Shown here in pieces: positions 5,408-6,524 of a stretch of DNA of 6,524 bases. The position numbers and the translations under genes were made by a program. The notes under the pieces are model-generated. The model had not been told where the DNA came from, ran no database searches, and was given only the letters and a program-made list of their open reading frames with translations. Source of the stretch: an uncultured Hyphomicrobiales bacterium. GTDB taxonomy: Bacteria; Pseudomonadota; Alphaproteobacteria; Rhizobiales; Beijerinckiaceae. The stretch covers positions 1-6,524 of the forward strand of contig CAIWVR010000489.1 in NCBI GenBank assembly GCA_903916165.1. Direction: 5' to 3'. Each line of letters begins with the position of its first letter. The stretch's first letter is position 1.

Positions 5408-6130
5408 TCACGGGATTGGATCCCCCATCAAGCGTCTTGCTTCGTCGAGGTCAGCGATTGCTTGTTCGTCATTGCCATTATGGGACCACGCAAGGCCACG
5501 AAAAGTGAAAGCCACCGCGTATTGCGGATTCAGTCGAATTGCTTCGTCGAAGTCAGCGATCGCTCGATCGTTGTCGCCTTTATTGCTCCAGATACTCCCG
5601 CGTAATGTGAAAGCCACTTCGTCGTTCGGGTTCAGCCGGATCGCTTCGCTGTAGTCAGCGATCGCTCGATCATTTTCGCCTTTGGTGGACCACTCACCGG
5701 CACGAAGATAGAAAAGGTCAGCATCTTGCGGGTTCAGTCGGATTGCTTCGTCGAAGTCAGCGATCGCTCGATCATTTTCGCCTTTTTCTGACCACGCAAT
5801 GGCGCGATTATTGAAAGCGGATCCCAACTGCGGGTTCAGCCGTATCGCTTCACTGTAGTCAGCAATCGCCCGATCATTGTCGCCGTTGAATGACCAGGTG
5901 AGACCGCGTTGGTTGAAAGCGTGATCGTCTTGTGGGTTCCGTCGGATTGCTTCATCGAAGTCAGCAATCGCTCGGTCGACGTCGCCTGTCGCTAGCCCTG
6001 CCGTTTCCAAAAGATAGGAACCGACGTCGTCATCTTTCGCCTGATGCAACATTTGTTTCAACTTTGAACACTCACGCTTGGTGCCGTCGCGAAGATGGTT
6101 GGAATTGGCTGAGGCGATCTCCAGCTTCAT
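5408..6130 (-). CDS. Tetratricopeptide repeat protein
   Basis: A 240-residue soluble protein built almost entirely of TPR units, helical hairpins that stack into a superhelix and bind partner proteins. Five complete 34-residue repeats occupy residues 49-218, each of the form G-x-N-D-R-A-I-A-D-(F/Y)-x-E-A-I-R-x-N-P followed by a more variable helix ending W-S-x-K/N. A sixth breaks off as GNDEQAIADLDEARRL before the end. Residues 33-48 resemble the second helix of a further repeat. Units 1, 3 and 5 have DFDEA; units 2 and 4 have DYSEA. No signal peptide, membrane helix or enzymatic domain is visible, so a scaffold role is the most that can be said. The start is doubtful: ATG 6128-6130 has no good ribosome site and lies 12 bp from the IS256 transposase stop. 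Met27 (6050-6052) is an alternative. The gene may be 5'-truncated. Confidence 0.8.
   Translation of the reverse strand: MKLEIASANSNHLRDGTKRECSKLKQMLHQAKDDDVGSYLLETAGLATGDVDRAIADFDEAIRRNPQDDHAFNQRGLTWSFNGDNDRAIADYSEAIRLNPQLGSAFNNRAIAWSEKGENDRAIADFDEAIRLNPQDADLFYLRAGEWSTKGENDRAIADYSEAIRLNPNDEVAFTLRGSIWSNKGDNDRAIADFDEAIRLNPQYAVAFTFRGLAWSHNGNDEQAIADLDEARRLMGDPIP
5477..5986 (-). repeat. Tandem 102-bp repeats within the TPR gene
   Basis: Five head-to-tail 102-bp units encode TPR repeats 1-5. The DNA of each unit's first half is strongly conserved: GTCAGCGATCGCTCGATC or a close variant recurs every 102 bp on the plus strand, which is more than the protein sequence alone would require. Units alternate in sequence, giving a 204-bp higher-order period. 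Such arrays grow and shrink by recombination or slippage. Confidence 0.8.
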
Positions 6131-6142
6131 GAAGTTATCCGA

Positions 6143-6524
6143 TCATGCGGCGAGGTCAATGGGTTGATCGGATGGCTTGTCGGCGAGGGTCTTCCAGCCA
6201 TCGACTTTGCGCATCGTGATCTGCCCTGAGGCGAGCAGCGCCCAGAACAACATGGCGGCGGTCTCTGCGCTTGGCAGCACGGTCTGGGTCTTGATCCTGC
6301 GCTTGAACTCCTCGTGCAGCCGCTCGATGGCGTTGGTGGTGCGGATCGAGCGCCACTGGTCGGGCGGGAACCGCGCGAAGGTGAACAGCCGGTCGCCGGC
6401 TTCTTCGAGGCTGTCGGCGACGGCGCGATGCTTGAGCCGCCACTTGCGGATGAACGCCTTTCTTCGTGTCTCGATTTCCGCCTTCGTCGCGGCGTAGATC
6501 ATGTCTGTATAATCGGCGGAGATG
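6143..6524 (-). CDS. IS256-family (mutator-type) transposase, C-terminal part
   Basis: The frame is open to the right edge, so the N-terminal part lies outside the window; the Met at 6500-6502 is internal. The peptide matches the end of IS256-type transposases: SADYTDMIYAATK, then FARFPPDQWRSIRTTNAIE, then RLHEEFKRRIKTQTVLPSAE, then a helical AAMLFWALLASGQITMRKVDGW and a short tail ending IDLAA. The Glu in the TNAIERLHEEFKRR region is the expected third acidic residue of the DDE site; the two Asp residues and most of the insertion domain are beyond the window. The stop at 6143-6145 is intact. The terminal repeat should lie just downstream, toward 6130 or into the adjacent TPR frame, but I could not identify it without the other end. 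Confidence 0.9.
   Translation of the reverse strand, partial: ISADYTDMIYAATKAEIETRRKAFIRKWRLKHRAVADSLEEAGDRLFTFARFPPDQWRSIRTTNAIERLHEEFKRRIKTQTVLPSAETAAMLFWALLASGQITMRKVDGWKTLADKPSDQPIDLAA

Noticed and set aside
5203..5508. 101-codon plus-strand frame beginning MACDHCG
   Set aside because: It has a poor start and its second half is antisense to the TPR gene. The CxxC is a single chance motif.
5408..6130. 102-bp repeats considered as a CRISPR array
   Set aside because: The units are contiguous, coding and in frame as 34-residue TPR motifs, with no spacer structure.

Overview
The window looks like an accessory, insertion-sequence-rich stretch of an alphaproteobacterial genome, probably Hyphomicrobiales/Rhizobiales. 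I infer this from the GC-rich codon use, an intracellular polyhydroxybutyrate (PHB) depolymerase of the Cys-nucleophile type, and transposases of the IS66, IS630 and IS256 kinds common in that group. The genus cannot be told from the sequence.

Layout. Positions 1-245 hold the 3' end of an IS66 element: the transposase C-terminus and a probable right terminal repeat. An IS630-family element follows almost at once. Its transposase (315-1384) is split by a -1 frame change at a run of seven A residues. Positions 1385-2377 carry no credible intact gene. They contain a 45-codon relic with a clean stop, short palindromes sharing an ATTCRCTGAG core, a terminator-like hairpin, and a nested pair of inverted repeats around 2110-2297 that may be a miniature element.

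The middle is the metabolic island. A glutathione S-transferase-like gene (2823-3476) and a small cupin gene (2378-2803) lie on the minus strand, 19 bp apart, and look like a two-gene operon. About 100 bp away and divergent, on the plus strand, is a PHB depolymerase (3580-4794) with catalytic Cys, Asp and His in the expected places. PHB depolymerase mobilises carbon stored in granules; GST and cupin could serve detoxification or small-molecule metabolism, but nothing in the sequence ties the three together functionally.

After phaZ comes decay. A fragment resembling the N-terminal membrane part of the UPF0114/TIGR00645 family is interrupted by an in-frame TGA (4873-5124), and a start-less open frame overlaps and follows it to about 5314. 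On the minus strand a tetratricopeptide-repeat (TPR) protein (5408-6130) is made of nearly identical 34-residue units in an alternating pattern. Its start codon lies 12 bp from the stop of an IS256-family transposase that runs off the right edge (6143-6524), so its 5' end may have been reshaped by that insertion.

I found no rRNA, tRNA, CRISPR array or recognisable defence system. The least explained parts are the palindrome cluster and nested inverted repeats between 1460 and 2300, and the TPR/IS256 junction.
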